Shown here: in pieces, positions 9,052 to 17,402 of the stretch
How positions within the stretch are numbered: the stretch's first letter is position 1
Layout of the letters: every line of letters starts with the position of its first letter
Assembly: GCA_024228935.1 (NCBI GenBank)
Contig: JAAESX010000309.1
Span: forward strand, 148,247 to 212,246
Direction: 5' to 3'
DNA from: Pseudomonadota bacterium
GTDB taxonomy: Bacteria > Myxococcota_A > UBA796 > CAJQPC01
DNA: 64,000 nucleotides
The notes under the pieces: generated by a model
The model's input: only the letters and a program-made list of their open reading frames with translations
What the model was told of the DNA's origin: nothing
Database searches by the model: none
Position numbers and translations under genes: made by a program

Positions 9052-9945
9052 TCACTCCTCGACCAGCGCGTCGCGGCAGGAGACCGGGGCCAGCTCGACG
9101 TACCCGGTGGCGTCGTCGTAGGTGTAGCCCTCGTCGCAGTCCTCGCAGTTCTCCACCTCCACGCCGTTCAGCGAGACGCGCAGGTCGTCGTCGTCGACCG
9201 CCGCGTCCAGCGCGTAGAGGCAGGGCTCCAGCGACGCGGTCACGCGGCCGAAGCGCTCGACGAGCTCCTCGACGTTGGTGGCCTCGTAGTAGTTGTCGCC
9301 GGTCGTGTCCTCGGCCATCTCGGCCATGCCCTCCAGCGTCTGGCGGGCATCCGCGATGTCGGAGCCGATCACGTACAGCTGCACCGGCTCGTCGCCGCCG
9401 TGGACCAGGTGGTCGACCGCTGTGATCGCGGCCTCGCGCTCGCAGTCCTCGTCTCCGGTGGCGCACATGCAGTTCGGCTGACCGTCCGTGATGAGGAGCA
9501 CGATGTTCGGGCGGTAGGGGTCGTGGATTCGGCCGTTGGTCGAGATGTCGTACAGGCTCTCGGCGACGGGCGTGGCGCCCTCGGGGCGGGTCCCCTCGAG
9601 CTCGGCCAGGATGGCGGCTCCCGCGCCGGGCTCGTCCTCGATCGGCACGACGATGCCGTCGTCGACGCCACACCGGTCGGACCCGTTGGGGCTCGGGAAC
9701 AGCGTCAGGCCCAGCCGGCTCGCGGGCTCGACGGCCTCGAGGTACGGCGTCATCGCCATGACCTGGTCCCACCGGCTGTCGCCCTCCATCGAGCCGCTGC
9801 GGTCGACGACGAGCATCATGTTCGGCTTGACCGGCGGGCGGTAGTCCAAGCCATCGGTCTCGCAGACCGCCAGGGGCTCGTACACCCAGGTGTCCTCTTC
9901 GACGTTGGCGGGGTTCGTGACGCAGGCGGCGAGGAAGAGGAACAT
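9052..9945 (-). CDS. VWA-domain lipoprotein
   Basis: 297 residues. The signal is MFLFLAAC with the lipid cysteine at position 8; ATG 9945 has GGAG 7-8 bases upstream, better supported than a longer in-frame start at 9984. A von Willebrand factor A domain spans about 45-245 with the MIDAS residues DRSGSM, the Thr of TPVAES and the acidic VLLITDGQPN. Several cysteine pairs (CMCATGDEDC, NCEDCDEG) suggest an extracytoplasmic, disulfide-bonded protein. Such Myxococcota proteins have no established function; metal-dependent protein binding at the cell surface is the family expectation. Confidence 0.85.
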   Translation of the reverse strand: MFLFLAACVTNPANVEEDTWVYEPLAVCETDGLDYRPPVKPNMMLVVDRSGSMEGDSRWDQVMAMTPYLEAVEPASRLGLTLFPSPNGSDRCGVDDGIVVPIEDEPGAGAAILAELEGTRPEGATPVAESLYDISTNGRIHDPYRPNIVLLITDGQPNCMCATGDEDCEREAAITAVDHLVHGGDEPVQLYVIGSDIADARQTLEGMAEMAEDTTGDNYYEATNVEELVERFGRVTASLEPCLYALDAAVDDDDLRVSLNGVEVENCEDCDEGYTYDDATGYVELAPVSCRDALVEE

Positions 9946-10163
9946 CGTGTTCTCCGGACGGGTGGGTGCTCGGTGTGAGAGCAAGCCGCGTGCCAGCCCG
10001 GAACGACGCGTTCATGCGGCTCGGCCGGGGGCCCGTGTCCACGATGTGGAACACCTCTGTCGTCGATCGGTCACGCTCGCGGACAGCAGCCCACCGATGC
10101 AGGCGGATCCAGTGCTGGCACAGCCCTTGCTTTCCAGGACGGCATCCCCTCTCGGAGCTCCCC

Positions 10164-10865
10164 ATGTTTCACTGGCTCGTCGGCTGCGGCGCCTACGGCA
10201 TCTACCTGGCCCCCCAACCCCTGGACACCGGCGAGACCGGGCTCGACTCGGCGACGCCCGACGTCATCGACTGCTCGCAGGTCGGCTTCTTCGGCCAGCA
10301 GCCGGACTACGACGACGCCGGCACGGTCTACGGCCGCGTCACGTCCCCCAACGGGCTCGTCGGGGTGGGCGGCGCGAACGTGGAGATGGACGACGCCTGG
10401 GTCGTCACACAGGACCACGGCTGCTTCGTCTTCGACCTGCCCGCGGGCACGGACCTGCAGGCGCTCGAGCTCCGTGCCTGGGTCGAATCGGGCGGCACGC
10501 TGTACGTCTCCGACTGGGAGTGGGAGCTGTTCGAGGCCGTGGTGCCCGAGGCGGTCGACTTTCGCGAGGACCCCCGCATCGGCGAGGCTGGCACGCTGAC
10601 GGCCACCATCCTCGACCGCAACATCGCCGCGATGCTCGGCTCGGAGACTGCCTCGGTCGCGTTCGACCTGCCGAGCTGGGCCGTCATCGATGGCGTCGAC
10701 CAGGCGACCCCGCTCGTGCAGGCCTCGGTGGACGGTCGCCAGCGGCCTCTCGCCGTGAGCCACGCGGTCGGCGACGGGCGCGTCATCTTCACGAGCTTCC
10801 ACAACGAAGCCCAGATGACGGAGGACATGCAGACCATCCTGTACTCACTCATCCTGAGCCTGTGA
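10164..10865 (+). CDS. Lipoprotein, hypothetical (ThuA/GATase-like fold possible)
   Basis: 233 residues with the signal MFHWLVGC (cysteine at position 8, no basic residue). GGAG upstream of ATG 10164 supports this start over longer open sequence. The mature protein contains LELRAWVESGGTLYVSDWEWELFEAV and a C-terminal VSHAVGDGRVIFTSFHNEAQ. This arrangement resembles glutamine-amidotransferase-like or ThuA-type domains that end with a conserved F(T/S)SFH. I see no clear catalytic cysteine, so an enzymatic role is not supported. Divergent from the VWA lipoprotein with about 218 bases between starts; that gap must hold both promoters but I see no strong consensus. Confidence 0.75.
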   Translation: MFHWLVGCGAYGIYLAPQPLDTGETGLDSATPDVIDCSQVGFFGQQPDYDDAGTVYGRVTSPNGLVGVGGANVEMDDAWVVTQDHGCFVFDLPAGTDLQALELRAWVESGGTLYVSDWEWELFEAVVPEAVDFREDPRIGEAGTLTATILDRNIAAMLGSETASVAFDLPSWAVIDGVDQATPLVQASVDGRQRPLAVSHAVGDGRVIFTSFHNEAQMTEDMQTILYSLILSL

Positions 10866-10963
10866 GGAGGCAGTCAACACGGGCCTGATCGCGGAACCCG
10901 GGGCCTGCGCCACGGTCGGTCTCGGCAGGGATTGTCGTGAGGTGACTGTGTTGCTCCTGGACT

Positions 10964-10980
10964 TCCGCCTCGAAGGCGGA
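10964..10980. other. Small hairpin in the 10866-10987 intergenic stretch
   Basis: TCCGCC (10964-10969) pairs with GGCGGA (10975-10980) around a 5-base loop. It lies just ahead of the possible small gene at 10988. Role unknown; it could be a terminator for the lipoprotein gene ending at 10865 or part of an unrecognised coding sequence. Confidence 0.25.
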
Positions 10981-10987
10981 CAGGCGC

Positions 10988-11185
10988 GTGGTGTGCTTCC
11001 GTTCAGGGAGCGATGGAACATTGGACGACGAGCTCGCCAGCTGGCTGCTGGGCGAGGTCGCCGACGTCGGGATGGCGTTCGAGGACGACGAGGAGGGGGT
11101 GTACGCCCAGGTCCTCGAGCCGGGCAGCGAGCTGGTGCTCGAGCTGGACGGCGTGCGCCTCGTCAGCCGGCTGGACGAGCAATGA
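10988..11185 (+). CDS. Small acidic hypothetical protein
   Basis: 65 residues if started at GTG 10988; TTG 11021 would leave about 54. The sequence (LDDELASWLLGEVADVGMAF, then VYAQVLEPGSELVLELDGV) looks like a real folded small domain, with hydrophobic strands and acidic loops. Its last 23 bases overlap the convergent methyltransferase. No family recognised. Coding character continues upstream in another frame (near 10943), so a frameshift near 10990 is possible. Moderate to low confidence. Confidence 0.35.
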   Translation: MVCFRSGSDGTLDDELASWLLGEVADVGMAFEDDEEGVYAQVLEPGSELVLELDGVRLVSRLDEQ

Positions 11186-11897
11186 CGACGTAGTCGGCGC
11201 CGAATCGGATGCCGTCCTCGGCCTCGACCAGTCCGAGCGCGCGTGTACGGAGCTCGTCGATCACGCCCTTCATCGACTCGCGCAGGGCGAAGTCGCGGAA
11301 GTACGCCAGCTTGCGCTCGCAGACGTCCAGCTGGCCGTTCACGAAACGAGCCCGGTAGACGATGGGCATCTCCCAGCTGTCCAGGACCTCGAAGCCGCTC
11401 TCCTGCATGCGGTCCAGGACCCAGGAGCGCGGGTACTCGCGGTAGCACTTGTGGCCGGCGAGCAGGATGCAGGCGTCTCGGAGCCGCGCGATCTCGAGGA
11501 TGGTCTTCTGCGCGACCGTGGTGGCCTCGCCGAAGGGCTCGAGGCCGACGAAGTAGAGCGCCCCGCCGACATGGGGGTGCAGTCGCGAGAACAGCTTCGA
11601 CTGGAAGTACGGCGCGAACCCGTCGATGGCGCCGAGCAGGTAGTCAGCGAGCACGACGTCGAAGCGCTCGCCGTGCAGGAGCGTCGGGTCGGTCCAGTTG
11701 CCCAGCACGACCTCGTCGGCCGGGCGCACGGTCATCTGTCGGGCCCGCGACGGCGCACCCGTCACGGCCACGATCTGCTCCGGCGCCAGACCGGTCAGCC
11801 AGCGAAGGCTGTGCTCCCCCGTTCCGGCATCGAGCACACGACCCCAGGGGCGGTCCCCGTGGAACCGCTCCAGCGAGTCGAAGAGCTTGTCACCCAC
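11163..11897 (-). CDS. Class I SAM-dependent methyltransferase-like protein
   Basis: 244 residues. The nucleotide-binding motif I is VLDAGTGEHSLRWL, followed by an acidic FDVVLADYLLGAI in the motif IV position. The overall pattern is that of a Rossmann-like methyltransferase. The substrate cannot be read from the sequence. Start GTG 11897 overlaps the stop of the YceI lipoprotein by 8 bases, so the two are probably co-translated. Confidence 0.7.
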   Translation of the reverse strand: MGDKLFDSLERFHGDRPWGRVLDAGTGEHSLRWLTGLAPEQIVAVTGAPSRARQMTVRPADEVVLGNWTDPTLLHGERFDVVLADYLLGAIDGFAPYFQSKLFSRLHPHVGGALYFVGLEPFGEATTVAQKTILEIARLRDACILLAGHKCYREYPRSWVLDRMQESGFEVLDSWEMPIVYRARFVNGQLDVCERKLAYFRDFALRESMKGVIDELRTRALGLVEAEDGIRFGADYVVIARPAG

Positions 11898-12492
11898 CCG
11901 TGAACGTCAGGTCGAGCGTGAGCGCGACCTCGTCCGAGATGAGGTCGTCGGGCTTGCCGGGGTAGGCCACGCCAAACTTCTGCCGGTCGATGGTCAGCTC
12001 GGCGTCGAGCTCGACCGACTTGTCCGACACGCTCACCTTGGCGGGGAACGTGACCGACTCGGTCACGCCGCGGATGGTCAGGTCGCCGGTCACCGTCGTG
12101 CCGTCCTCGCCGACCGCGATCTCGGTGGACTTGAAGCTGGCCTTCGCGTGGTTCGCCACGTCGAAGAAGTCCTCGCCGCGCAGGTGGTCGTCGAGCTTGG
12201 TCTTGTCGGTCTGGACGCTCGCGACGTCGACCTCGGTGGCCAGGCCGACCAGGGCGCCGGCGTCGATGGTGGCCGTGCCCGAGAAGCCGTTGAACTTGCC
12301 GTCGTGGCTGCCGGTGATCTTCTTGCCGTGGAACCCGATGGTGCTGGTGCCCGGATCCAGGTTCATCGTGCCGGCGAGCGTCGCGTCGGCGACGGGCGGG
12401 GCAGGGGGGGCATCGGCGGCCGGCGGGGCCTCGGGCGGGGCCTCGATGACGGGCTCGGAGCCCGAGCAGGCCAGGGCGATCAGCAGGAACAT
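11890..12492 (-). CDS. YceI-family lipoprotein
   Basis: 200 residues. The signal MFLLIALAC puts the lipid cysteine at position 9 with no basic residue; GAGGAG lies upstream of the ATG. A Pro/Ala-rich linker (about 12-38) precedes the YceI lipocalin-like domain, shown by VDVASVQTDKTKLDDHLRG, DFFDVANHAKASFKS and VTGDLTIRGVTESVTFPAKV. YceI domains bind long amphipathic isoprenoid molecules in the periplasm. The gene overlaps the methyltransferase, so a shared pathway involving a lipid or quinone is possible but unproven. Confidence 0.9.
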   Translation of the reverse strand: MFLLIALACSGSEPVIEAPPEAPPAADAPPAPPVADATLAGTMNLDPGTSTIGFHGKKITGSHDGKFNGFSGTATIDAGALVGLATEVDVASVQTDKTKLDDHLRGEDFFDVANHAKASFKSTEIAVGEDGTTVTGDLTIRGVTESVTFPAKVSVSDKSVELDAELTIDRQKFGVAYPGKPDDLISDEVALTLDLTFTGG

Positions 12493-12530
12493 GGGCGACT
12501 CCTCGCAAAGGGACCACCAGCGCTAACCGG

Positions 12531-14222
12531 TCAGATCGAGGGCAGCGTCGCGGCCAACGTGAGCGTCTCGCCGGGGCTCGGGGGCGAGCAGGGCGACACC
12601 AGCCCGTCGAGCCAGCACATCCACACGTGCTCGGGGTCGTCGAGCGGGCGGTCGAACGTGAACCGGACGTCCAGCGGGCGGCCGTCCGCGGTCACCTCGT
12701 CCACCCGCGCCTGGAAGCCCGGTCGATCGATGGTCTCGCCGACCTCGAAGGGAGTTGCGTCGCGAGCGATGCGCTCGCCGGTGGCCAGCAGCCAGCCCTG
12801 GTCCACGTGGATGTCCAGGGTGTGCTCGTCGACCCCGGTCAGCGTGACGTCGCGGAACATCGGCGCCAGCAGCCCGATGGCCTCGGGACCCTGACGGCCC
12901 TCGACCTGGGGCATCAGCGTCACGTAGAAGGTCGAGAACTCCATCCCATTCACGAACAGCCACGTCTGGTCGGCGGCCTGCGGTCCGATGGGCATCCGCT
13001 CGATGGGGTCGGTCATCACCGCGCGCAGGATGGCGGGCGCCCCGAGCGTGCGGGCCGGCATCGCCAGCGCTGAGAACGGACCGCACAGCACCAGGAGGGC
13101 GAGCGCCGTCTTCGTCTGCTCGCGCTCGATCTGGAGAGCCAGCAGGCCGAAGAAGCCGATGCCCGAGAAGACCAGCAGGCGGTCCATCGGGAACGCGGCG
13201 CAAAGGGGGGCGAGCGCGCCGAGCATGCCCAGGCCCAGCCAGCGAGCCCGTCGGTCGGACCTCAGGAGCGGGCCGAACAGCCAGGCGAGCAGGGCGATGG
13301 TCACGAGTCCGGCCGCGGTCAGGCCCAGCTGGAGCGCCCGAGGCATCAAGAGCCACAGATCCACTGGCAGCCCGAGCGCCTGGGCGAGCATCAGGATGGG
13401 CCCCCGCTCGGCCAGCGCCAGCGCGAACTCACCTGGGTTGTTGGCCGGGTCCACGTACAGGCCGGAGTGCTTCGCTCCGTACCCGAGCGTGGAGTAGACG
13501 GCGCGCCAGGCCACGACCAGGGCCGTGTGTGGGACGAGTCGGACGAGCCGCCGCTCGGGGTCGGTCAGCTCCCAGGCGACGATGTAGGCGAGGGCCCCGA
13601 GCGCGGCCTCGCCGGCGAGCAGACCCAGCAGGGCGAGGCCCAGCGATCCGATGAGCCAGCCAGCGCCTCGCTGCTCTCTCCATCGAAGGTGGGCGAGGAC
13701 ACTAGCGACCCCGAGCGCGATGCACAGGAGCGCGTTCCGGTTGGCGATCCAGGCGATGGGCATCGCATGGCTGTCGTCGACCGCGTACAGCAGGGCGGCG
13801 AGTCCGGCGGCGAGCCCGACGCCGAGGGTCCTCCGGTAGAGGAGTCCGACGCTGAGCGCCGCGAGCGCCCACCAGACCAGGCTGTGGGCGTGCTGCAACA
13901 ACGGGCTGTCGGGCCACAGCAGGTGGTCGAGCTGGTGCGTCAGCGCGGTGAGCGGGCGCAGCAACGTGGCCTGGACCTGCGGATGGGCGGTCCAGGGCAG
14001 CAGGCCGTCGCGGATGAGCGCGTCGTTGATGGCGCCCGGCTGCATGAACGAGAACAGCGTCAGCGGCACCGGCCCGGCGTCCCAGCCCGGCAGGTGCTGC
14101 AGGCGCGCGATGTGGGCGTAGTCGTCCGCCGCCAGCCCGCTGAACAGGGCCGGGAGGGACAGGACGACGCCTACGAGGGCGGCGATCCACGGAGCCCGCC
14201 GGTCGGCGAGCCACCTGGTCAG
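12531..14222 (-). CDS. Polytopic GT-C-like membrane protein, paralog A
   Basis: About 563 residues with roughly ten membrane segments and a C-terminal soluble beta domain. The first loop holds an acidic pair (GLAADDYAHI), as in GT-C glycosyltransferases (ArnT/PMT type). Other shared landmarks with the gene at 17399 are WIANRNAL, YGAKHSGLYVDP and a C-terminal LDIHVDQG region, so these are paralogs of near-equal length. Likely transfers a lipid-linked sugar at the outer face of the inner membrane, by family inference. The start is unclear: no ATG, GTG or TTG fits. A CTG at 14222 overlaps the SCP2 stop as CTGA and sits just before the first membrane segment. Confidence 0.75.
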   Translation of the reverse strand: MTRWLADRRAPWIAALVGVVLSLPALFSGLAADDYAHIARLQHLPGWDAGPVPLTLFSFMQPGAINDALIRDGLLPWTAHPQVQATLLRPLTALTHQLDHLLWPDSPLLQHAHSLVWWALAALSVGLLYRRTLGVGLAAGLAALLYAVDDSHAMPIAWIANRNALLCIALGVASVLAHLRWREQRGAGWLIGSLGLALLGLLAGEAALGALAYIVAWELTDPERRLVRLVPHTALVVAWRAVYSTLGYGAKHSGLYVDPANNPGEFALALAERGPILMLAQALGLPVDLWLLMPRALQLGLTAAGLVTIALLAWLFGPLLRSDRRARWLGLGMLGALAPLCAAFPMDRLLVFSGIGFFGLLALQIEREQTKTALALLVLCGPFSALAMPARTLGAPAILRAVMTDPIERMPIGPQAADQTWLFVNGMEFSTFYVTLMPQVEGRQGPEAIGLLAPMFRDVTLTGVDEHTLDIHVDQGWLLATGERIARDATPFEVGETIDRPGFQARVDEVTADGRPLDVRFTFDRPLDDPEHVWMCWLDGLVSPCSPPSPGETLTLAATLPSI

Positions 14223-14533
14223 GGCGTGCGGAACTTGGCCATCAGGCCCTGGAGCTGGGCCGGATCGTTGGTCTTGATCTTGCCGCGGGCGATGTCCATC
14301 ATCCCCGGCATCTTGCCCTTCAGGATCATGGCCTCGAAGAGCTTCGGGTCGCACTTCAGGATCAGGTCGGCGTTGTCGACGAGCTTGCCCTGGGCGGCCT
14401 CGCACCGGTCGGGGTGGAGCGTCACGGTCCACTTCTCGTCACCGACGGAGAAGTAGACGGTCTTCTTCTCGGTGGAGCTGCCGGTGATGTAGCGGCCGGG
14501 CATCTCTTCGAAGATCTTGCGGACGTTGCTCAT
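14219..14533 (-). CDS. SCP2 sterol-binding-domain protein
   Basis: 104 residues. The pattern IFEEMPGRYITGS...VYFSVGDEKWTVTLHPDRCE...ADLILKCDPKLFEAMILKGKMPGMMDIARGKIKTND is a complete stand-alone SCP2 domain, including the strand-turn of LKGKM and the final KIK. These domains bind lipids and sterol-like molecules in the cytoplasm. Start ATG 14533 has GAGGTCC upstream. Its stop overlaps the following GT-C-like gene, suggesting that lipid handling and the membrane protein are made together. Confidence 0.88.
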   Translation of the reverse strand: MSNVRKIFEEMPGRYITGSSTEKKTVYFSVGDEKWTVTLHPDRCEAAQGKLVDNADLILKCDPKLFEAMILKGKMPGMMDIARGKIKTNDPAQLQGLMAKFRTP

Positions 14534-14580
14534 GAGGACCTCGAACCGGGAGTGTGTCGAGGCCGGTCTATCACGTCGGC

Positions 14581-15144
14581 TCAGGTCACTTCGTCGTTCT
14601 GGTGGGTGACGATCTTCGCGTCGCTGGTGACCCACGAGCAGCACAGCAGTCGGAAGCCGGCCTCGATGTGGTCGTCCTCGAGCACGTACTGGTCGCCCAG
14701 CTCCATCTCGCCCTCGAGGAGCTTGCCGGCGCAGACGTAGCAGCCGCCGTTCCGGCAGCTCGCAGGCAGGTCGACGGCCTGTCGCTCGGCCGCGTCCAGC
14801 AGGTACTCCTCCTCGAAGCAGTCGATGACGACGTCGATGCCTTCTTCCTCGTTCACGAGGTGCACCTTGAACACCACCTCGGTGTTGACGTCGCGCTTGG
14901 CGAGCACCTCGTCGCCGAAGGCGCTCTCGACCTTCTCCTCGACCGCGGCGTCCGGAGCAGGGGCCGCCATGTGCTCGGCGCCTTCGATGCGCCTCTCGGT
15001 CCCCGTCCGGTACACGGCCTTGGAGCGGACCTTGCGCGGCGGAGGGGCGGGCTTGTCGGCCTTCTTCTTCTTCGGCGCAGCCTCGCCGGCCTCGCTCTTC
15101 AGCAAGCCCTTCATGCGGTTCTTGAGTCGGTCGCGGAAGCCCAT
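14581..15144 (-). CDS. [2Fe-2S] ferredoxin with long charged N-terminal extension
   Basis: 187 residues. Residues 1-90 are a basic/Ala/Pro-rich extension (KKKKADKPAPPPRK). The plant-type ferredoxin domain follows with the cluster ligands in ASCRNGGCYVCAG (C-x4-C-x2-C) and a distal Cys in FRLLCCSW. It carries electrons to oxygenases or reductases; the partner is not identified. It is divergent from phenylalanine hydroxylase with only 36 bases between the starts, so their promoters overlap or lie inside genes. No clear Shine-Dalgarno precedes ATG 15144. Confidence 0.85.
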   Translation of the reverse strand: MGFRDRLKNRMKGLLKSEAGEAAPKKKKADKPAPPPRKVRSKAVYRTGTERRIEGAEHMAAPAPDAAVEEKVESAFGDEVLAKRDVNTEVVFKVHLVNEEEGIDVVIDCFEEEYLLDAAERQAVDLPASCRNGGCYVCAGKLLEGEMELGDQYVLEDDHIEAGFRLLCCSWVTSDAKIVTHQNDEVT

Positions 15145-15180
15145 GTCGGCATCATAGGCAGACCGGTTACCGCCGTTGCG

Positions 15181-16041
15181 ATGCACGCCGGTGGCCCCGA
15201 CAACCTGGTCGAGCTGGACCCGGACCATCCGGGGTTCCGCGACGCGACCTACCGCGTTCGCCGTGACACCATCGCCCGCATCGCGCTCGAGTACGCCAGC
15301 GGCTCGCCGGTCCCGTCCGCGCCGTACTCGGCCGAAGAGCACGGGGTGTGGGCGACCATCCGCGCCGGGCTCGACGGACTTCACGACGAGCACGTCCACA
15401 GCGAGCTGAACGCGCTGCGGCATCAGCTCGGCCTGCCCACGGACCGCATTCCGCAGCTGGCCGAGGTGAACGCCTCGCTCCAGGCCGCGACGGGCTTCCG
15501 GATGGAGCCGGTCGCAGGCCTGGTGCGGGCGCGAGTGTTCCTGTCCCACCTGGGTCGCGGCGTCTTCCTGTCGACCCAGTACATCCGCCACCACAGTCGG
15601 CCGTTCTACACGCCGGAGCCGGACGTGGTGCACGAGCTCGTGGGGCACGCAGCGACGCTCGTCCATCCCGAGCTCGCTGCGCTGAACCGCCGCGTCGGAC
15701 GACTGGCTGACCGCGTGGACGACGCGACGATGACCCGGATCGAGCGCGTGTACTGGTACACGCTCGAGTTCGGTCTGGTGCGCGAGGACGGCGAGCTGCG
15801 CGGCCTGGGGGCAGGAGTGCTCTCGTCGGTCGGTGAGCTCCGCCGGGCGGTGGGCCTCGAGCCGGGCGTCGAGCTGGTCGACTGGGACCTCGACCGCATG
15901 GCCGCGACGCCCTACGACCCCACCGACTTCCAGCCCGCCCTGTTCGTCGCGCCGTCCTGGTCGCGGATGTTCACGGACCTCTCGGACTGGCTCACGACCT
16001 TGGAGAGAGCATGTTCCACCACGTCGTCCACTTCCGCCTGA
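15181..16041 (+). CDS. phhA: Phenylalanine 4-monooxygenase (biopterin-dependent aromatic amino acid hydroxylase)
   Basis: 286 residues, the usual length for bacterial single-domain enzymes. The iron site is visible: His151 and His156 in PDVVHELVGHAA and Glu196 in YWYTLEFGLV. Other family landmarks are STQYIRHHSRPFYTPEPD and the C-terminal DFQPALFVAPSW. The enzyme hydroxylates phenylalanine to tyrosine with tetrahydropterin and O2. Start ATG 15181 leaves the 36-base divergent gap to the ferredoxin gene. Its last 31 bases overlap a Dabb-domain gene. No pterin-recycling gene is next to it. Confidence 0.9.
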   Translation: MHAGGPDNLVELDPDHPGFRDATYRVRRDTIARIALEYASGSPVPSAPYSAEEHGVWATIRAGLDGLHDEHVHSELNALRHQLGLPTDRIPQLAEVNASLQAATGFRMEPVAGLVRARVFLSHLGRGVFLSTQYIRHHSRPFYTPEPDVVHELVGHAATLVHPELAALNRRVGRLADRVDDATMTRIERVYWYTLEFGLVREDGELRGLGAGVLSSVGELRRAVGLEPGVELVDWDLDRMAATPYDPTDFQPALFVAPSWSRMFTDLSDWLTTLERACSTTSSTSA

Positions 16042-16292
16042 AGGACCCGGCGCAGATCCCGGACACCGCCGCCCGCATTCGGGCCATGGCCCCGCTCATC
16101 GACGAGCTCGAGGCCTGCGAGGTCGGGGTCGACGAGCTGCACACGCCCCGCGCGGTGCACCTCTGCCTCATCACGCGGTTCGCCGACCGGGCCGCCTACG
16201 ACAGCTACGCCGTGCACCCGGAGCACAAGAAGGTCCTGGCCCACATGGCCACCGTCGTCGAGTCAGCGACCGTCGTCGACTGGACCGCCTGA
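16011..16292 (+). CDS. Dabb (stress-responsive A/B barrel) domain protein
   Basis: 93 residues. The pattern MFHHVVHFRLKDPAQI...LIDELEACEVGVDEL...LCLITRFADRAAYDSYAVHPEHKKVLAHMATVVESATVVDW is a single ferredoxin-like A/B barrel. Such proteins dimerise and are of varied function (stress response, polyketide cyclisation). GGAGAG precedes ATG 16011, inside phhA, so the 31-base overlap is real and implies translational coupling with phhA. Confidence 0.85.
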   Translation: MFHHVVHFRLKDPAQIPDTAARIRAMAPLIDELEACEVGVDELHTPRAVHLCLITRFADRAAYDSYAVHPEHKKVLAHMATVVESATVVDWTA

Positions 16293-16448
16293 CGACGGCT
16301 CGTCCGCGGGCTCGTCGGGACGTACCCGTCGGAGGACCCGCGCCACGAAGCGCCGCATCCTGGCCTTGAGCCCCGTGGACTCGGTCTCGGCGGCCGTGCG
16401 CTGGACCTTCCCGCGCAGGTGTTTCCGCATCCAGTCGGCGTCGTTCAT
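16263..16448 (-). CDS. Small basic hypothetical protein
   Basis: 61 residues: an Arg/Lys-rich N-terminal two thirds (WMRKHLRGKVQR, RMRRFVARVLRRVR) and an acidic tail. It fills the minus strand between the Dabb gene (30-base convergent overlap) and the epimerase start. No family and no clear Shine-Dalgarno, so it may not be translated. Confidence 0.3.
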   Translation of the reverse strand: MNDADWMRKHLRGKVQRTAAETESTGLKARMRRFVARVLRRVRPDEPADEPSSGGPVDDGR

Positions 16449-16472
16449 CGAACCAGAACGTATCGTCTGGGC

Positions 16473-17402
16473 GTGCAGCCACGACACGGAGATCTGAGCG
16501 GGCAGCGAATCGCCGTCACCGGCGCGACCGGATTCCTGGGCACGCACATCGTCGAGGAGCTCGTCGAGCGAGGCGCCGACGTCGTCGGCGTGGTCCGGAC
16601 GCCCGAGAAGGGTGCGTGGATGGAGCCCTGGGGTGTGGAGCTGCGGCGCGCGGATCTCTTCGAGGCGGAGGCCCTGCGCGAGGCCGTTCGCGGCTGTGAT
16701 GCGGTCGTCGCCAATGCCGCGCTGTCCGTTCGCGGTGTGGACCCGCCCTGGGAGGACTACGAGCGCGCCAACGTGGGCGGCTGCCTGAACCAGCTCGTCG
16801 CCGCGGCCGAGGCCGGGGTCCAGCGGGTGGTGCTCATCTCGACCGTCGGGGTCTACCGCGTCCGGCCGTTCCTGCGGATGGACGAGGACCACGACAAGCT
16901 CGACACCCCAGGCGAGGCGCGCTGGTCGCTGTCCGCGCTGACGACGAACTGGAAGTACATGCTGTCCAAGCGCTTCGGCGAGCGGCAGGCCTGGGACCTG
17001 GCCGCTGAGCGGGGGCTCGACCTGACGGCGCTGCGGCCCGGACCGATCTACGGGTCCCGCGACCACAAGTTCACTCCTCGGTACAAGGCGCACCTGGCAC
17101 GGGCGGTCGTCCCCGCGCCGACGTTCAAGGCACCGCACGTGCACGCGCGGGACGTGGCGGTCGCGGTGGGTGGCTCGCTGGCGAACCCGGTGAGCGTCGG
17201 CCGGGCCTACAACGTCGCCGGGACGAGCGTCTCGCCGTACGAGGCGCTCTGCGCGATGAAGGAAGCGCTGGGTGGAGGCGGGCTGGTGCTACCCATCCCC
17301 CTGCCGGTCTGGGTCGCGTACGACGACTCGGCCGCGGAGCGCGACCTGGGCTTCTCGAGCCGTCCCATCCTGGAGGGGATGCGCGAGGCCATCACCGCGT
17401 GA
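16473..17402 (+). CDS. NAD(P)-dependent epimerase/dehydratase (extended SDR)
   Basis: 309 residues. The dinucleotide motif is VTGATGFLGTHIVEEL; the catalytic pair is Y-x3-K in NWKYMLSKRFGE, with ISTVGVY upstream supplying the Ser/Thr. ALRPGPIYG and the late YNVAGTSVSPYEALCAM match nucleoside-sugar or steroid-type SDR enzymes. Start GTG 16473 is chosen because it leaves a normal length of lead before the Rossmann motif; no ATG is available. Its stop overlaps the GT-C-like paralog B as GTGA, so a joint role in glycan or lipid modification is likely. Confidence 0.85.
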   Translation: MQPRHGDLSGQRIAVTGATGFLGTHIVEELVERGADVVGVVRTPEKGAWMEPWGVELRRADLFEAEALREAVRGCDAVVANAALSVRGVDPPWEDYERANVGGCLNQLVAAAEAGVQRVVLISTVGVYRVRPFLRMDEDHDKLDTPGEARWSLSALTTNWKYMLSKRFGERQAWDLAAERGLDLTALRPGPIYGSRDHKFTPRYKAHLARAVVPAPTFKAPHVHARDVAVAVGGSLANPVSVGRAYNVAGTSVSPYEALCAMKEALGGGGLVLPIPLPVWVAYDDSAAERDLGFSSRPILEGMREAITA

